This document shows, in pieces, positions 25,769-35,925 of a stretch of DNA of 64,000 nt; position 1 is the stretch's first letter; every line of letters begins with the position of its first letter. The stretch is from contig NZ_FMVC01000007.1 in NCBI RefSeq assembly GCF_900101855.1, positions 346,117-410,116 on the forward strand, given 5' to 3'. This DNA comes from Flavobacterium anhuiense. GTDB lineage: Bacteria; Bacteroidota; Bacteroidia; Flavobacteriales; Flavobacteriaceae. The notes under the pieces are model-generated. The model did no database searches, was not told the DNA's origin, and worked only from the letters and a program-made list of their open reading frames with translations. A program made the position numbers and the translations under genes.

Positions 25769-28700
25769 TTAAAATTTAACACTTAATCCCAATTGCGTAG
25801 TCACTGATGCTGGACGGTTTACTCCAAAAGCAGCACCAGCCCATTCAGGATCATATCCATCAAAATCTGTAAATACAAATGGGTCTAAAACATTCACATA
25901 AATTCTCAGATTACTGATTTTAAGCCTTTTCAATAATTCAGAATCCAATGTGTATCCTAAAGATATATTTTTAATTTTCACGTAAGAAACGTCTCTGTAA
26001 TACCCAAATAAAGAAGTCCAATAAGCTCCTGCTCCAGTAGCCACAGGGCCTGGTCTTGGGTGTTCATTATTTGCATTAGCCGCGATTCCTGTTCCGTTTG
26101 TTGGAATAAAATAATCCATTGCCAATTTCTGACGTCCTCTATCACTTACATCAGCAAAATTTTGGTGGAAAGTACTCAAAACCGTTTGCCCTTGGCTTGT
26201 TAAAACTGAAAAATTGAAATCAAAATTGCCAACTGTCAATTTAGAATATAAACTTCCCTGCCAGTCTGGATTTGCGTTTCCGATTACAGTTCTATCATCT
26301 TGGTTGAATTTCCCGTCATTGTTCAAATCCTTTGGTCTTGCCTGTCCAGGAGCCATTCCGTAAGATGCTGCCTGCGCCGCTTCGCTTTCTTGCCAAACTC
26401 CATCATAAACATAATTGTAGTTTGGATTTAATTCAGATCCTAAGATTAATTTATTACCAATATCACTTACTTTATCCTGATTGTAAATTGACTCTAATTT
26501 GTTTACGTTTTTAGTAAACGTAAAAGTAGTTTCCCAATTTACATTTTTGCTTTTAATATTTTTTGTAGTTAACAAAACCTCTACTCCTTTATTGCTAACA
26601 GATCCAACATTAGCAAATGTGTTTTTATAACCTGTTTCAAGAGGCAATTCTTGTTTATAAATTAATTTATCTGAAAGTCTGTCATAAACGTCTACGCTAC
26701 CTGTAATTCTGTTGTTTAAGAATCCGTAATCAAGACCAAAGTTTAACTCTCGTGTTTTTTCCCAAGTTAAATTTTGATTCGCTAAATTTTCAGACTGCCA
26801 GCCCGAAACCACATTGGCTCCGTTTGCATAAAAAGTCTGCTGATTTAATAAAGCCTGAGAAGTATAAGGCGCAACGTTGTCATTTCCTGTATATCCTAAA
26901 CTCGCACGAAGTTTTAAATCTGAAACTACTGAACTGTTTGCTAAGAAAGATTCTTTGCTAATTTTCCATCCTAAAGCTACAGAAGGGAAACTTTGCCATT
27001 TATTGCCTTCAGATAAAACAGAAGAACCATCCCATCTTGTAGAAGCTGTCAATAAATATTTGTCTTTAAAAGTATAATTTAAACGAACCGCATAAGAACT
27101 TAAAGTATTCTTTTGATAGCCTGAACTTATGTTATAACTCGTCTGAACTCCAGATCCCATATTATTTGATCCAACATCAAAAGGCTGATTGTTAGAATAT
27201 AAATAAGACGTTTCATCAACATTTGAGTACAAACTCTGCAATAATAAAACACTAAAATCATGCACTTCATTAAACGTGTGTTTCAAGTCTATCTGGTTAT
27301 CCCAAGTATAATTAAAGTTGTTGAAGTTTTTAATTGATGCTGAGTTTTTTCCATTTAAGGTAACACCTGCATTGGTTTGCGCTTTATAAGAAGCACTGGT
27401 AACAGTATTTTCGATACCGGCTGCAAATGTTGTTTTGAACGAAAGCCATTTTAACGGCTGATATTGGAAGAAAACATTTCCAACAGTTTGCCATGTTTTT
27501 TCTGTCTGAGAAGAATTGGCAATTTCCATTAAAGGGTTTACGGTACTTGTTTTATTAATTGCCCATGAACCGTCAGGATAAGTTAATTTCCCTGGAAGGA
27601 AAAATAGCGTTCCCACTTTTTCATTTCCTTGTGCATCAACAGCCCAAGGCGACATTAGCGGACTTAATCTGAAAGCATCCTGCATTGCTAGATCACTGCC
27701 TAATTGCGTATCAAGACGTGCAACCGTAATATTGGCGCCTGTCGTAAATTTATCATTGATTTTATGATTCAATCCTAACTTAAAAGAATATTTATCTGTC
27801 GAATCATTTTCGATAAGCCCTTCATCGCTTTGAACGCCAAATCCTAAGTTATAGCTCAAACCAGAATCTGAACGTCCTGTAACATTCAAATAATTGTTTT
27901 GTGTCATACCCGGTTTAAGAACAGCATCTGTCCAGTCAAAATTATAACCGTTGTTGGCACGAGAAACCAATAAAGGACTCTGATTTCCTGCTAAAGCGGC
28001 TAATTGCGCTGGCGTTTGTGTTTGAGGTGTTGCACTCATATACGCAACCTGATGGAATTTCCACCACTCTTCTCCAGTCATCATTTTTGGCATTCTAGCG
28101 GCAGTTTTAGTTCCGTAAGAAGTATCAAAAGTTACGTTAATTCCAGATTTAACATTAGCACCACTTTTTGTAGTTACGATAATAACACCACTCGCTCCTC
28201 TAGAACCATAAATTGCAGCCGAAGAAGCATCTTTTAAAACGTCCATTCTAGAAATATCCTGCGGGTTCAAAAAGTCAATATTATCAACTGGAACGCCGTC
28301 TACGATATATAAAGGCGATGACCCCACTAATGAGTTGTTCCCTCTGATTACCACTTTGTATCCGTCTCCTGCACGTCCTGAAGCAGATGAAATCTGAACT
28401 CCTGGCGTACTTCCTTGAATTGCCTCTAACGGACTTGTAGTATTTCTTTCTGTAATCGTTGCTGCACTAATGGTACTAACAGATCCGGTAAGATCGGTCT
28501 TTTTTACAGAGCCGTATCCGACCACAACAACTTCATTTAATGAATTGGATTGCTCAGCAAGTGTCACATTGATTTTTGATTTTCCAGCAACGCTTACTTC
28601 TTGTGTCTGAAATCCTAAATAGCTTATTATTAAAATAGCTTTACTGTTTGATACATTAATCTTAAAACTTCCTTCAAAATCTGTTGAAGTTCCGTTTTTT

Positions 28701-28870
28701 GTCCCTTTCTCATTAATGTTTACCCCTGGCAGTGACATACCAGTAGCGTCGGTAATCTTCCCTTCTATTGTGGTTGTCTGCGCATATATAGAACTGCACA
28801 GTAAGAAATTCAGGAAAAAGAAAAATACAAAGTACTTGTCTTTTTTCTTAGATAATTGTTTAATACTCAT
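25769..28870 (-). CDS. susC: SusC/RagA-type TonB-dependent glycan transporter
   Basis: 1033-aa outer-membrane importer. In order it shows a signal peptide (ending SIYAQ), a carboxypeptidase-regulatory-like domain (about 33-105), a TonB box/linker (NEVVVVGYG), a plug (about 115-220, with VDGVPVDNIDFLNP) and a 22-strand barrel ending in aromatic QLGLSVKF. Together with SusD it imports pectin oligosaccharides. It lies second in the operon after a GH28 gene, with only 30 bp between them and no separate promoter evident. Confidence 0.96.
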   Translation of the reverse strand: MSIKQLSKKKDKYFVFFFFLNFLLCSSIYAQTTTIEGKITDATGMSLPGVNINEKGTKNGTSTDFEGSFKINVSNSKAILIISYLGFQTQEVSVAGKSKINVTLAEQSNSLNEVVVVGYGSVKKTDLTGSVSTISAATITERNTTSPLEAIQGSTPGVQISSASGRAGDGYKVVIRGNNSLVGSSPLYIVDGVPVDNIDFLNPQDISRMDVLKDASSAAIYGSRGASGVIIVTTKSGANVKSGINVTFDTSYGTKTAARMPKMMTGEEWWKFHQVAYMSATPQTQTPAQLAALAGNQSPLLVSRANNGYNFDWTDAVLKPGMTQNNYLNVTGRSDSGLSYNLGFGVQSDEGLIENDSTDKYSFKLGLNHKINDKFTTGANITVARLDTQLGSDLAMQDAFRLSPLMSPWAVDAQGNEKVGTLFFLPGKLTYPDGSWAINKTSTVNPLMEIANSSQTEKTWQTVGNVFFQYQPLKWLSFKTTFAAGIENTVTSASYKAQTNAGVTLNGKNSASIKNFNNFNYTWDNQIDLKHTFNEVHDFSVLLLQSLYSNVDETSYLYSNNQPFDVGSNNMGSGVQTSYNISSGYQKNTLSSYAVRLNYTFKDKYLLTASTRWDGSSVLSEGNKWQSFPSVALGWKISKESFLANSSVVSDLKLRASLGYTGNDNVAPYTSQALLNQQTFYANGANVVSGWQSENLANQNLTWEKTRELNFGLDYGFLNNRITGSVDVYDRLSDKLIYKQELPLETGYKNTFANVGSVSNKGVEVLLTTKNIKSKNVNWETTFTFTKNVNKLESIYNQDKVSDIGNKLILGSELNPNYNYVYDGVWQESEAAQAASYGMAPGQARPKDLNNDGKFNQDDRTVIGNANPDWQGSLYSKLTVGNFDFNFSVLTSQGQTVLSTFHQNFADVSDRGRQKLAMDYFIPTNGTGIAANANNEHPRPGPVATGAGAYWTSLFGYYRDVSYVKIKNISLGYTLDSELLKRLKISNLRIYVNVLDPFVFTDFDGYDPEWAGAAFGVNRPASVTTQLGLSVKF

Positions 28871-28900
28871 GTGGTTTAAAGTTTGGTTAATTGATAGTGT

Positions 28901-30340
28901 TTAGTTTGTAATAGATTCTACTTTTTTCTCATTGATGTAGGTATTTATAAAATTTATGTTTTTTACGTTTTTTAATAAATAGAGGGAATCAACCTTTTGA
29001 ATCTTTACATTTTTCAAAGTAATATTCTCAACTGGAGATTCTGCGTAACCTTCTGCCCAAACGCTGTATTTACCACCGTTTTTTACAGTCACATTTTCTA
29101 AGCTTACATTTCTAATGGTTGGAATAAAATTCCCTGTCTGAGATCCGTATACATTATAAAACATGTTTAATTTCAAGACGCATTCTTTTACCGTTCCCAC
29201 TTCAAGGTTTCGCACATAGATATTCTCAATGATTCCGCCTCTCCTTGAATTGGTTTTTATACGAATGGCACGATCCAAATTCGGACTGTCCATCACACAG
29301 TTTTCTACAAAAACATTATTTACTCCTGCAGAAATTTCGCTTCCAATTACAACACCACCATGACCGTCAATCATTTTGCAGTTTTGCACAATGATGTTTT
29401 TACTTGGTATAGCTACTCTTCTTCCGTCACCATCGCGCCCTGCTTTAATCGCAATACAATCATCACCTGTATTGAAAGTGCAGTTTCTGATTACGATATT
29501 TTGCGAATATTCTGGATCACAACCATCATTATTCGGGCCATGGCTATTAACCGTTACGCCATCAATAATCATGTTGTTTGTTTTAATTGGATGCAAAATC
29601 CAAAATGGAGAATTGATAATTATAATATCTTTTACTAAAGCAGTATTACATTCAAAAAACTCAATAAAATTTGGTCTTAAATAACGTCCATCGCCAAAAA
29701 CTCTTTCTGATACCGGCACTCCTCTTTCTGCCATATCTACCAAAACTTCACGGTTTGTTGGATCATTTTGAGACGGAATTCCTTTTTTCCAGCCATAGTT
29801 TTTTCCTCCAGACCAAATCCACCAGTTGGTACTATCAGCTTGACCGTTTAGCGTGCCTTTTCCTGTTACCGCAATATTGGTTTTGTTTTTTGCATAAATA
29901 AGCGGAGAATAATTCATCACTTCTGTACCTTCCCACGAAGTATGAACAATAGGATAATCTTTCGGATTTAAACTAAAAAGAATTTCAGCATGATCTTCTA
30001 AGTGCAGATTAACATTGCTTTCCAAATGAATTGCGCCTGTCAAATATTTTCCGTTTGGAACTAAAACTCGACCACCTCCATTTGCAGCACATTCTTGTAT
30101 TGCTTTTTGAAAAGCTAAAGTGTTTAATGTTTTTCCATCTGCAACAGCTCCAAAATCATTTATGTTATAAATTTTATCTGAAAAATGAACTTGAGGAATA
30201 CTTCTTATAACCAAATCCATTTTTTGCCATGGATTCTCTGAGGAAACAGGAGAAGAATGTCTTGCACATGATGACACTAAAAGTCCTAAAAAGGCTAAAA
30301 AAAGAATCTTTTTTGTTGCGACTATCTTATTTGTAATCAT
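28901..30340 (-). CDS. Glycoside hydrolase family 28 lipoprotein, first gene of the pectin operon
   Basis: GH28 beta-helix enzyme with canonical active-site motifs: NNDGCD, GDDCIAIKAGRDGDGRR, GHGGVVIGSE and RIK. An upstream ATG at 30379 would add MKFLIFKQEKSVQ before the signal peptide. The start at 30340 is preferred because it gives a normal lipoprotein signal (KKILFLAFLGLLVSSC) and leaves about 50 bases of leader after the predicted transcription start inside the operator. It probably trims (rhamno)galacturonan oligomers in the periplasm or at the surface. It is followed by SusC. Confidence 0.88.
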   Translation of the reverse strand: MITNKIVATKKILFLAFLGLLVSSCARHSSPVSSENPWQKMDLVIRSIPQVHFSDKIYNINDFGAVADGKTLNTLAFQKAIQECAANGGGRVLVPNGKYLTGAIHLESNVNLHLEDHAEILFSLNPKDYPIVHTSWEGTEVMNYSPLIYAKNKTNIAVTGKGTLNGQADSTNWWIWSGGKNYGWKKGIPSQNDPTNREVLVDMAERGVPVSERVFGDGRYLRPNFIEFFECNTALVKDIIIINSPFWILHPIKTNNMIIDGVTVNSHGPNNDGCDPEYSQNIVIRNCTFNTGDDCIAIKAGRDGDGRRVAIPSKNIIVQNCKMIDGHGGVVIGSEISAGVNNVFVENCVMDSPNLDRAIRIKTNSRRGGIIENIYVRNLEVGTVKECVLKLNMFYNVYGSQTGNFIPTIRNVSLENVTVKNGGKYSVWAEGYAESPVENITLKNVKIQKVDSLYLLKNVKNINFINTYINEKKVESITN

Positions 30341-30385
30341 TTGCACAGATTTTTCTTGTTTGAATATCAAAAACTTCATGTTTTA

Positions 30386-30431
30386 TGTAATCGATTACAC
30401 GAAAGTAGAAAAATTGTTCTAAGAGACCAAA
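30386..30431 (-). promoter_or_regulatory. Promoter and LacI-type operator of the pectin operon
   Basis: The palindrome TGTAATCGATTACAC lies at 30386-30400. On the minus strand a near-consensus -7 box (TACTTTCG, 30407-30400) and a -33 TTTG (30431-30428) are separated by 20 bases. The operator starts at the last base of the -7 box and covers the expected start point, so binding would block initiation. Confidence 0.7.
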
Positions 30432-30549
30432 TTAATTTAGAAAAAAATTATATATTTAATTTTTATTACAAATTTTAATTACATTTAATGCAAAAAATTA
30501 GATAATTTATTATCATTGTAGAATCTAAAACGTTTGAGTTTTTAATTAT

Positions 30550-30598
30550 GGTAATCGATAACAATATTCATTGCATAATGAAAAAAAATGTACTTTTG
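30550..30598 (+). promoter_or_regulatory. Operator and promoter of the LacI-type regulator gene
   Basis: A variant operator (GGTAATCGATAACA, 30550-30563) lies upstream of a TTG at 30571 and a -7 box TACTTTTG at 30591-30598, 31 bases before the start codon. Here the operator is upstream of the promoter instead of overlapping the -7 box, suggesting weaker autoregulation or shared looping with the 30386 site about 160 bp away. Confidence 0.6.
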
Positions 30599-30628
30599 TT
30601 TAAAAATAATTCGATAAACTTTTTTTGA

Positions 30629-31657
30629 ATGAGTGAAAAAGTAACTATTTACGATATTGCTGAAAAATTAAACATCACAGCTGCAACAGTTTCCAGAGCG
30701 TTAAACAATAATCCTAAAATAAAGGAGGCGACGCGTGAGCTAGTTATCAAGACTGCTGCTGCGATGAATTATAAGCAAAATAAACTGGCGCTGGCTTTAA
30801 AGAGTGGCCGAAGTAATAATATCGGAGTTATTGTTCCGCGTATTGACAGTAATTTTTTCGCATCGGTTATCCGAGGAATCGAAGAAGAGCTTTATCCTCA
30901 CGGTTATCAGGTTATTATCTGTCAGACTCACGAAAGCATAAAAAGGGAGAATGAAAACCTTCATACACTTGTAGATGCTCAAGTTGACGGGATCATGATG
31001 TCTGTAACGGGTATTTCAGATGAAAATGATAGCGCTTTTAGAAATGTATTGGAGAAAAATGTTCCGCTAATATTTTTTGATAGAAGCAAACACATCGATG
31101 GCGTGAGTTCTGTAACTATTAATGACTTTAAAGGCGGTTATTTGGCTACAAAACATTTAATTGATGAAGGTTGCAGAAATATTGCTCATTTCTCTGGAGA
31201 TCAATCGTTAGACATCTTTAAAAACAGGTTTTTAGGATACAAACAAGCCTTATTAGACAGCGGACTTGATTTTAAAGAAGAATACGTTATTTATACCAAA
31301 AGTAGCGTTGACGCAGGTAAAGATGCTGTTGATAAACTCCTTCAATTAGAAACTCCTCCTGACGCGATATTTTCGTCAAGTGATTTTGCCGCATTGGGTG
31401 CAATTCAGGAACTGAAAGAACGTAATATCAGCATTCCGAGTGAGTTTTGCGTAGCTGGTTTCAGTAACGAACCTTTTACTAAATTCATGGAATTATCAAT
31501 CACTTCTGTAGATCAGTCACCACTTGAAATGGGAAGAATGTCTGCTCGCGTTTTCTTAGAGCAGGTCGACAAAACAGATACTATTAAAATCGAAAAAAAG
31601 GTAGTGCTTGCACCAGAATTACACATTCGTAAATCTTCTACAAGAACTAATTTTTAA
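30629..31657 (+). CDS. LacI-family regulator of pectin/galacturonate use
   Basis: 342-aa repressor/activator. The DNA-binding domain is at about 1-60 (IYDIAEKLNITAATVSRALN) and the hinge helix at about 50-60. The sugar-binding domain follows (NNIGVIVPRIDSNFFASVIRGIEEELYPHGY, DGIMMSVTG, FSSSDFAALGAIQELKE). It is divergent from the pectin operon and faces the uronate operon. The four near-identical palindromes of this window are its probable sites. The inducer, perhaps a uronate or a KDG-pathway intermediate, is inferred. Confidence 0.9.
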   Translation: MSEKVTIYDIAEKLNITAATVSRALNNNPKIKEATRELVIKTAAAMNYKQNKLALALKSGRSNNIGVIVPRIDSNFFASVIRGIEEELYPHGYQVIICQTHESIKRENENLHTLVDAQVDGIMMSVTGISDENDSAFRNVLEKNVPLIFFDRSKHIDGVSSVTINDFKGGYLATKHLIDEGCRNIAHFSGDQSLDIFKNRFLGYKQALLDSGLDFKEEYVIYTKSSVDAGKDAVDKLLQLETPPDAIFSSSDFAALGAIQELKERNISIPSEFCVAGFSNEPFTKFMELSITSVDQSPLEMGRMSARVFLEQVDKTDTIKIEKKVVLAPELHIRKSSTRTNF

Positions 31658-31682
31658 TTTTTTTTCACCATATAAGTTATAT

Positions 31683-31713
31683 AAGCTCATTTTTAGAATG
31701 GGCTTTTTTTTTT
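31683..31713 (+). terminator. Terminator of the LacI-type regulator gene
   Basis: A 9-bp stem with one G-U pair (31683-31691 with 31697-31705, five-base loop) runs directly into ten T. Confidence 0.85.
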
Positions 31714-31835
31714 GCAAGCTCCTCTGGAGCTTTATGTTATAGCCGTTAACCTTTTGCTATAAATATTTCGCTTCTCCGAAGCTTTCTCTAAAAACAAGAG
31801 ACAAACTACTGTACATCTCTATAGATAAACCTAAC

Positions 31836-31866
31836 ACAAAAAAAAGACGCACTATATTGTGCGTCT
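31836..31866 (-). terminator. Terminator of the uronate catabolic operon
   Basis: A perfect 8-bp GC-rich stem (AGACGCAC with GTGCGTCT, 31845-31852 and 31859-31866) is followed on the minus strand by a T-run. It lies 50 bases past the UxaA stop codon. Confidence 0.9.
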
Positions 31867-31916
31867 CCTATATAAACTTTGTCACTTTGTCCCTTAGAAC
31901 CTTAGCACCTAAAAAA

Positions 31917-33539
31917 CTACAATGACACCCCTCTTTTCCAAGGAATAAAATCATTCTGATTCAAAATAGCTGCCTTTGTTTTAATGTTACCACTGGCAAC
32001 GTCAATAATGAATTCTAACATTTCGTCAGCCATTTCATCAATAGTTTTTTCACCTGTAATAATTCCACCAGTATCAATATCGATAATATCAGACATTTTG
32101 TTTGCTAACTGTGTGTTTGATGAAATCTTTACAACTGGAGCAATCGGGTTTCCTGTTGGAGTTCCTAAACCTGTTGTAAACAATACCATATTGGCTCCAG
32201 AACCTACCATTGCAGTAGTACATTCTACGTCATTTCCTGGTGTACATAATAGCGTAAAGCCTGGTTCGCTAATATATTCTCCGTAATCGTAAACGCCTGT
32301 AATTGGTGATGTTCCACCTTTTTTAGCAGCACCAGCCGATTTCATAGCATCTGTAATCAAACCGTCTTTAATGTTACCCGGAGACGGATTCATATCAAAT
32401 CCTGAACCTGCATCCACAACTGTTTTTTCGTACCATTGCATTAAATCTAAGAAACGTTTTCCGTCCTTATCATCTATACAACGATTTACTAATTCCTGTT
32501 CTACTCCACATAATTCAGGAAATTCAGAAAGAATTGTAGTTCCTCCCAAAGCAACTAAATGATCTGATAACACTCCCAATGTTGGGTTTGCAGAAATTCC
32601 AGAGAATCCGTCAGATCCACCGCACTCTAAACCAATTCTTAGTTTAGATAATGGGGCTGGCTCTCTCTTAATTTCGTTTGCTTTTTTAATCGCTTCGAAA
32701 GTGTCTTTTACCACACTGCTTAACATCGTTTCAATTGTCCCGATAGACTGCTGATCGTAAATTAAAACAGGTTTTTTACTGTTTGGATTAATCGCATCTA
32801 AAGCTTCTTTGAAAATTGAAATCTGAAGATTTTGGCATCCTAAACTCAACACAGTTGCGCCAGCCACGTTTGGATTATTTACATAACCAGCCAAAAGTTT
32901 AGCTAAACTATGAGAATCCTGACGAATTCCACCGCATCCGCCTTGGTGTGTAATGAATTTAACTTCAATATTATTGAACAAGTTTGCATCGTTTGAAGCT
33001 TCTTGATTTCCCGCTCCACCTGTTTCTGATTTTACCAAAGAACGCAACAATAATTGGTAATCGTTTTCTTTTGGTTTCATCAACTCTTTCTCAAAAATAT
33101 CTTTTAAGATTTCGATGTTTCTGTTTTCACAAAAAACTAATGGAAAAAACAGCCATACATTTTCTGTTCCAACCTGTCCATCTTCTCTATGATAGCCCTG
33201 CCACGTTCTGTCTTTCCATTTATCAACATTAGGAGCTGTCCAGCCAATGGTTTCCGTTTTACCAGTAACTTTATCACTTTCGTGTTTTACGTTAGCAGTA
33301 GAAAGCAATCCGCCTTTTTCAATTCTTGCACTTGCTTTTCCAACCAAAACACCGTACATAATGATTCTATCCCCTACATTAAAAGGAACCATTGCAATCT
33401 TATGTTTCATTTTTACATCAGACTCTACTGTAATTGATTGTCCTTCAAAATCAATCACTTCGCCTGCAGTAAGATCCACCAAAGCAACCGCAACATTGTC
33501 GGTCGGGTGAACTTTTATTAATTTTTTCTGCGTTGCCAT
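31917..33539 (-). CDS. uxaA: D-altronate dehydratase
   Basis: Cytosolic 540-aa enzyme that dehydrates D-altronate to 2-keto-3-deoxygluconate. It has the N-terminal SAF domain (about 1-100, IKVHPTDNVAVALVDLTAGEVI) and the large C-terminal catalytic domain with THQGGCGGIRQDS, LGLECGGSDGFSGISANP and SPGN segments typical of the UxaA/GarD family. It is last in the order UxaB-UxaA, 38 bp after UxaB, and followed by a terminator. Confidence 0.95.
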   Translation of the reverse strand: MATQKKLIKVHPTDNVAVALVDLTAGEVIDFEGQSITVESDVKMKHKIAMVPFNVGDRIIMYGVLVGKASARIEKGGLLSTANVKHESDKVTGKTETIGWTAPNVDKWKDRTWQGYHREDGQVGTENVWLFFPLVFCENRNIEILKDIFEKELMKPKENDYQLLLRSLVKSETGGAGNQEASNDANLFNNIEVKFITHQGGCGGIRQDSHSLAKLLAGYVNNPNVAGATVLSLGCQNLQISIFKEALDAINPNSKKPVLIYDQQSIGTIETMLSSVVKDTFEAIKKANEIKREPAPLSKLRIGLECGGSDGFSGISANPTLGVLSDHLVALGGTTILSEFPELCGVEQELVNRCIDDKDGKRFLDLMQWYEKTVVDAGSGFDMNPSPGNIKDGLITDAMKSAGAAKKGGTSPITGVYDYGEYISEPGFTLLCTPGNDVECTTAMVGSGANMVLFTTGLGTPTGNPIAPVVKISSNTQLANKMSDIIDIDTGGIITGEKTIDEMADEMLEFIIDVASGNIKTKAAILNQNDFIPWKRGVSL

Positions 33540-33577
33540 AATTAACCTTTGTTCTTTGTTCTTTTTTTTGTGTTTTC

Positions 33578-35026
33578 TTATTTTATTCTTTCTTGAAACT
33601 TAGCAAAACCAGCTTCAATTCCGTTTGAATCTATTTCTTCCAAAGCAATTGTGATTGCTCTTGTTAAACCAGGAATTTCTGTTAAATCCTCATCCCAGAA
33701 ATTTTTGTTTTGCAATGTTAAACGAGCAATTTTTTCGTAATCGTCAGACTTCCAAAGTCCGTTGAAGAATGTTGTAATGTCTTCGCTATCGTTAACCGGT
33801 AAATCTTGTCCGTTCCAAGTTCCTTTGTAGAAACGAATTAAAGCTGCAAAAGCAAAAGTCAAATGAACCGGAAGTTTTCCGTGAACATCTACATATCCTG
33901 TTAAACTTGGCAATACGCGAACTTTAAATTTAGAAATCGAGTTTAAAGCGATTGAAGACAATAAATGTTTGATGAATGGATTTCTGAAACGGTCTAAAAT
34001 CTCTTCTGAGAAACTCGCCAATTCTGCTTTATCCATGTTTAAAGTTTCATTGATTTCTTCAAACAAAGCTTTATTGATAAAATCTCCTGTAAACGGATTA
34101 TCTACAGTTTCTTTTACTGTTTCGTTTCCGTAAAGCAACGAGAATGGCACCATTGCAGTATGTGCTCCGTTAAGGATTCTCACTTTACGAGTTCTGTACG
34201 GCTGCATATCAGAAATGATTTTTACATCTAAATCTGTTTTGTCAAACGGCAATTTTGCTTTCAATTTATCATCACCTTCAATAACCCATAAAAAGAAAGT
34301 TTCTGCACTTACAATCAAATCATCTTTGTAATCTAATTGTGCATTGTATTCTTCAATTTGATCTTTTGGATAACCTGGAACAATTCTGTCTACCAATGTA
34401 TTATGCCAAGAACAGCTGTTGGTTAACCAAGCCTCAAATTCTGCTCCTAATTTCCAGTCAGCACTATATTTGAAAACAATTTCTTTTAAAGTATCAGAGT
34501 TGTAATTGATTAATTCGCAAGGAATAATGGTCAATCCTTTATCTGCAGCACCATTAAAATGTTTGAATCTTTCGTGAAGTAAAACAGTTAGTTTTGCAGG
34601 GAAAGAAACCGGTGGCTGCATGGTTGGCAAATCTGAAGCGATATATTCGATACCCGCTTCAGTTGTATTAGAAATAATAAAAGCTAACTCTTCTTCTTTA
34701 GCCAAAGCTAAATAATCTTGAAAAGAAGCATACGGATCAATTGCTTTTACAATATTAGTAATCAATTCTTTTTCCTGAATTTCCTCACCTTTTTTAACTC
34801 CTTTCATAAACAAAGTATACAATCCGTCCTGCGCATTGATCATGTTTACCAAACCTTTGTCAATTGGCTGCACCACTGCAATACCAGCATTAAAATCAGC
34901 ATTTTGATTCAATTTCTGAATGGCATATTCAACAAAAGCTCTCAAGAAGTTTCCTTCTCCAAATTGCACGATTTTAATTGGAAGTTTTTCTGTAAGTCCT
35001 GCGTTTGATCTGTTTATTTTTTCCAT
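33578..35026 (-). CDS. uxaB: Tagaturonate reductase
   Basis: 482-aa NAD-dependent enzyme of the mannitol/altronate dehydrogenase family, reducing D-tagaturonate to D-altronate. The N-terminal nucleotide-binding motif is QFGEGNFLRAF, and a substrate-site segment reads MQPYRTRKVRILNGAHTAM (conserved Lys/Asn/His). Its placement directly before UxaA and in the same operon as UxaC supports UxaB over UxuB. The gap to the upstream eda gene is 219 bp, so a second promoter is possible. Confidence 0.92.
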   Translation of the reverse strand: MEKINRSNAGLTEKLPIKIVQFGEGNFLRAFVEYAIQKLNQNADFNAGIAVVQPIDKGLVNMINAQDGLYTLFMKGVKKGEEIQEKELITNIVKAIDPYASFQDYLALAKEEELAFIISNTTEAGIEYIASDLPTMQPPVSFPAKLTVLLHERFKHFNGAADKGLTIIPCELINYNSDTLKEIVFKYSADWKLGAEFEAWLTNSCSWHNTLVDRIVPGYPKDQIEEYNAQLDYKDDLIVSAETFFLWVIEGDDKLKAKLPFDKTDLDVKIISDMQPYRTRKVRILNGAHTAMVPFSLLYGNETVKETVDNPFTGDFINKALFEEINETLNMDKAELASFSEEILDRFRNPFIKHLLSSIALNSISKFKVRVLPSLTGYVDVHGKLPVHLTFAFAALIRFYKGTWNGQDLPVNDSEDITTFFNGLWKSDDYEKIARLTLQNKNFWDEDLTEIPGLTRAITIALEEIDSNGIEAGFAKFQERIK

Positions 35027-35245
35027 TTTGATTTACTTCTTTAATCTGTTATAAATAACCATTTATAACCTTAACTCTCTATTTCTGCCTTTAAAATTGC
35101 AAAAGAAACATTACACCCGATTGGATAAAATAAAGCCGGCTGTGAGGAATGGCTAGCTAAATTTTTCAAGCGTAATGTTCAATTACAATCTCTAAAAATC
35201 TAAAAAACTTATAAAATAAGGAGTCAGGCATGATTACCCCTTAAT

Positions 35246-35914
35246 CTATTTTCTAATATCTTTTATAATGTCAAGAACCTGTTTTACTTTTGCAGTTAAA
35301 CCATCGAAGTCTTTCTGGTCTAATATATCTTTTGAAATTAATTGCGAACCTAAACCAACACAGGTTGCTCCTGCATTCAGCCATGAACTTAAACTTTCTT
35401 TTGTTGGGTAAACCCCTCCTGTCGGCATAATATTCGTCCAAGGACACGGACCTTTTATCGCTTTAATAAATTCTGGTCCGTAAGTATCAGCTGGAAATAA
35501 TTTCACAATTTCGCAACCTAATTCTTCTGCTCTTGCTATTTCTGTCAAAGTACCGCAACCTGGCGACCAAAGCACTTTTCTGCGATTACAAGCTATAGCT
35601 ATATCTTCTCTAAAAACTGGAGTCACAATAAAATTTGCTCCTAAACTCATATACAATGAAGCCGATGCTGCATCTGTAACAGAACCCACTCCTAAAATCA
35701 TTCCTGGAAGTTCTGCTAAAGCATATTTATTTAAAGCACCGAAAACTTCATGAGCAAAATCGCCTCTACTCGTAAATTCCATTAATCTGGAACCTCCATC
35801 ATAACACGCTTTTAAAACTTTTTTACTTAGTTCGATATCAGAATGAAAAAACAACGGAACCATCCCGTTTTCTTTCATGGTCTGAGCTACTTCAATTCGT
35901 GAATATTTTGCCAT
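35246..35914 (-). CDS. eda: 2-keto-3-deoxy-6-phosphogluconate aldolase
   Basis: 222-aa class I aldolase that splits KDPG to pyruvate and glyceraldehyde-3-phosphate. Family signatures are MEFTSRGD near residue 47 (in place of the EVTLRT segment), the GVGSV loop, the Schiff-base lysine in EIVKLFPAD, and the phosphate-binding PTGGV. It is 11 bp after kdgK, so kinase and aldolase are translated from one message. Confidence 0.93.
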   Translation of the reverse strand: MAKYSRIEVAQTMKENGMVPLFFHSDIELSKKVLKACYDGGSRLMEFTSRGDFAHEVFGALNKYALAELPGMILGVGSVTDAASASLYMSLGANFIVTPVFREDIAIACNRRKVLWSPGCGTLTEIARAEELGCEIVKLFPADTYGPEFIKAIKGPCPWTNIMPTGGVYPTKESLSSWLNAGATCVGLGSQLISKDILDQKDFDGLTAKVKQVLDIIKDIRK

Positions 35915-35925
35915 TTTTATATTTC

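Noticed and set aside
35169..35188. GTAAT...ATTAC near-palindrome upstream of uxaB as a fifth LacI operator
   Set aside because: The half-sites are separated by five bases, against two in the four good sites, and no -7 box is aligned with it.
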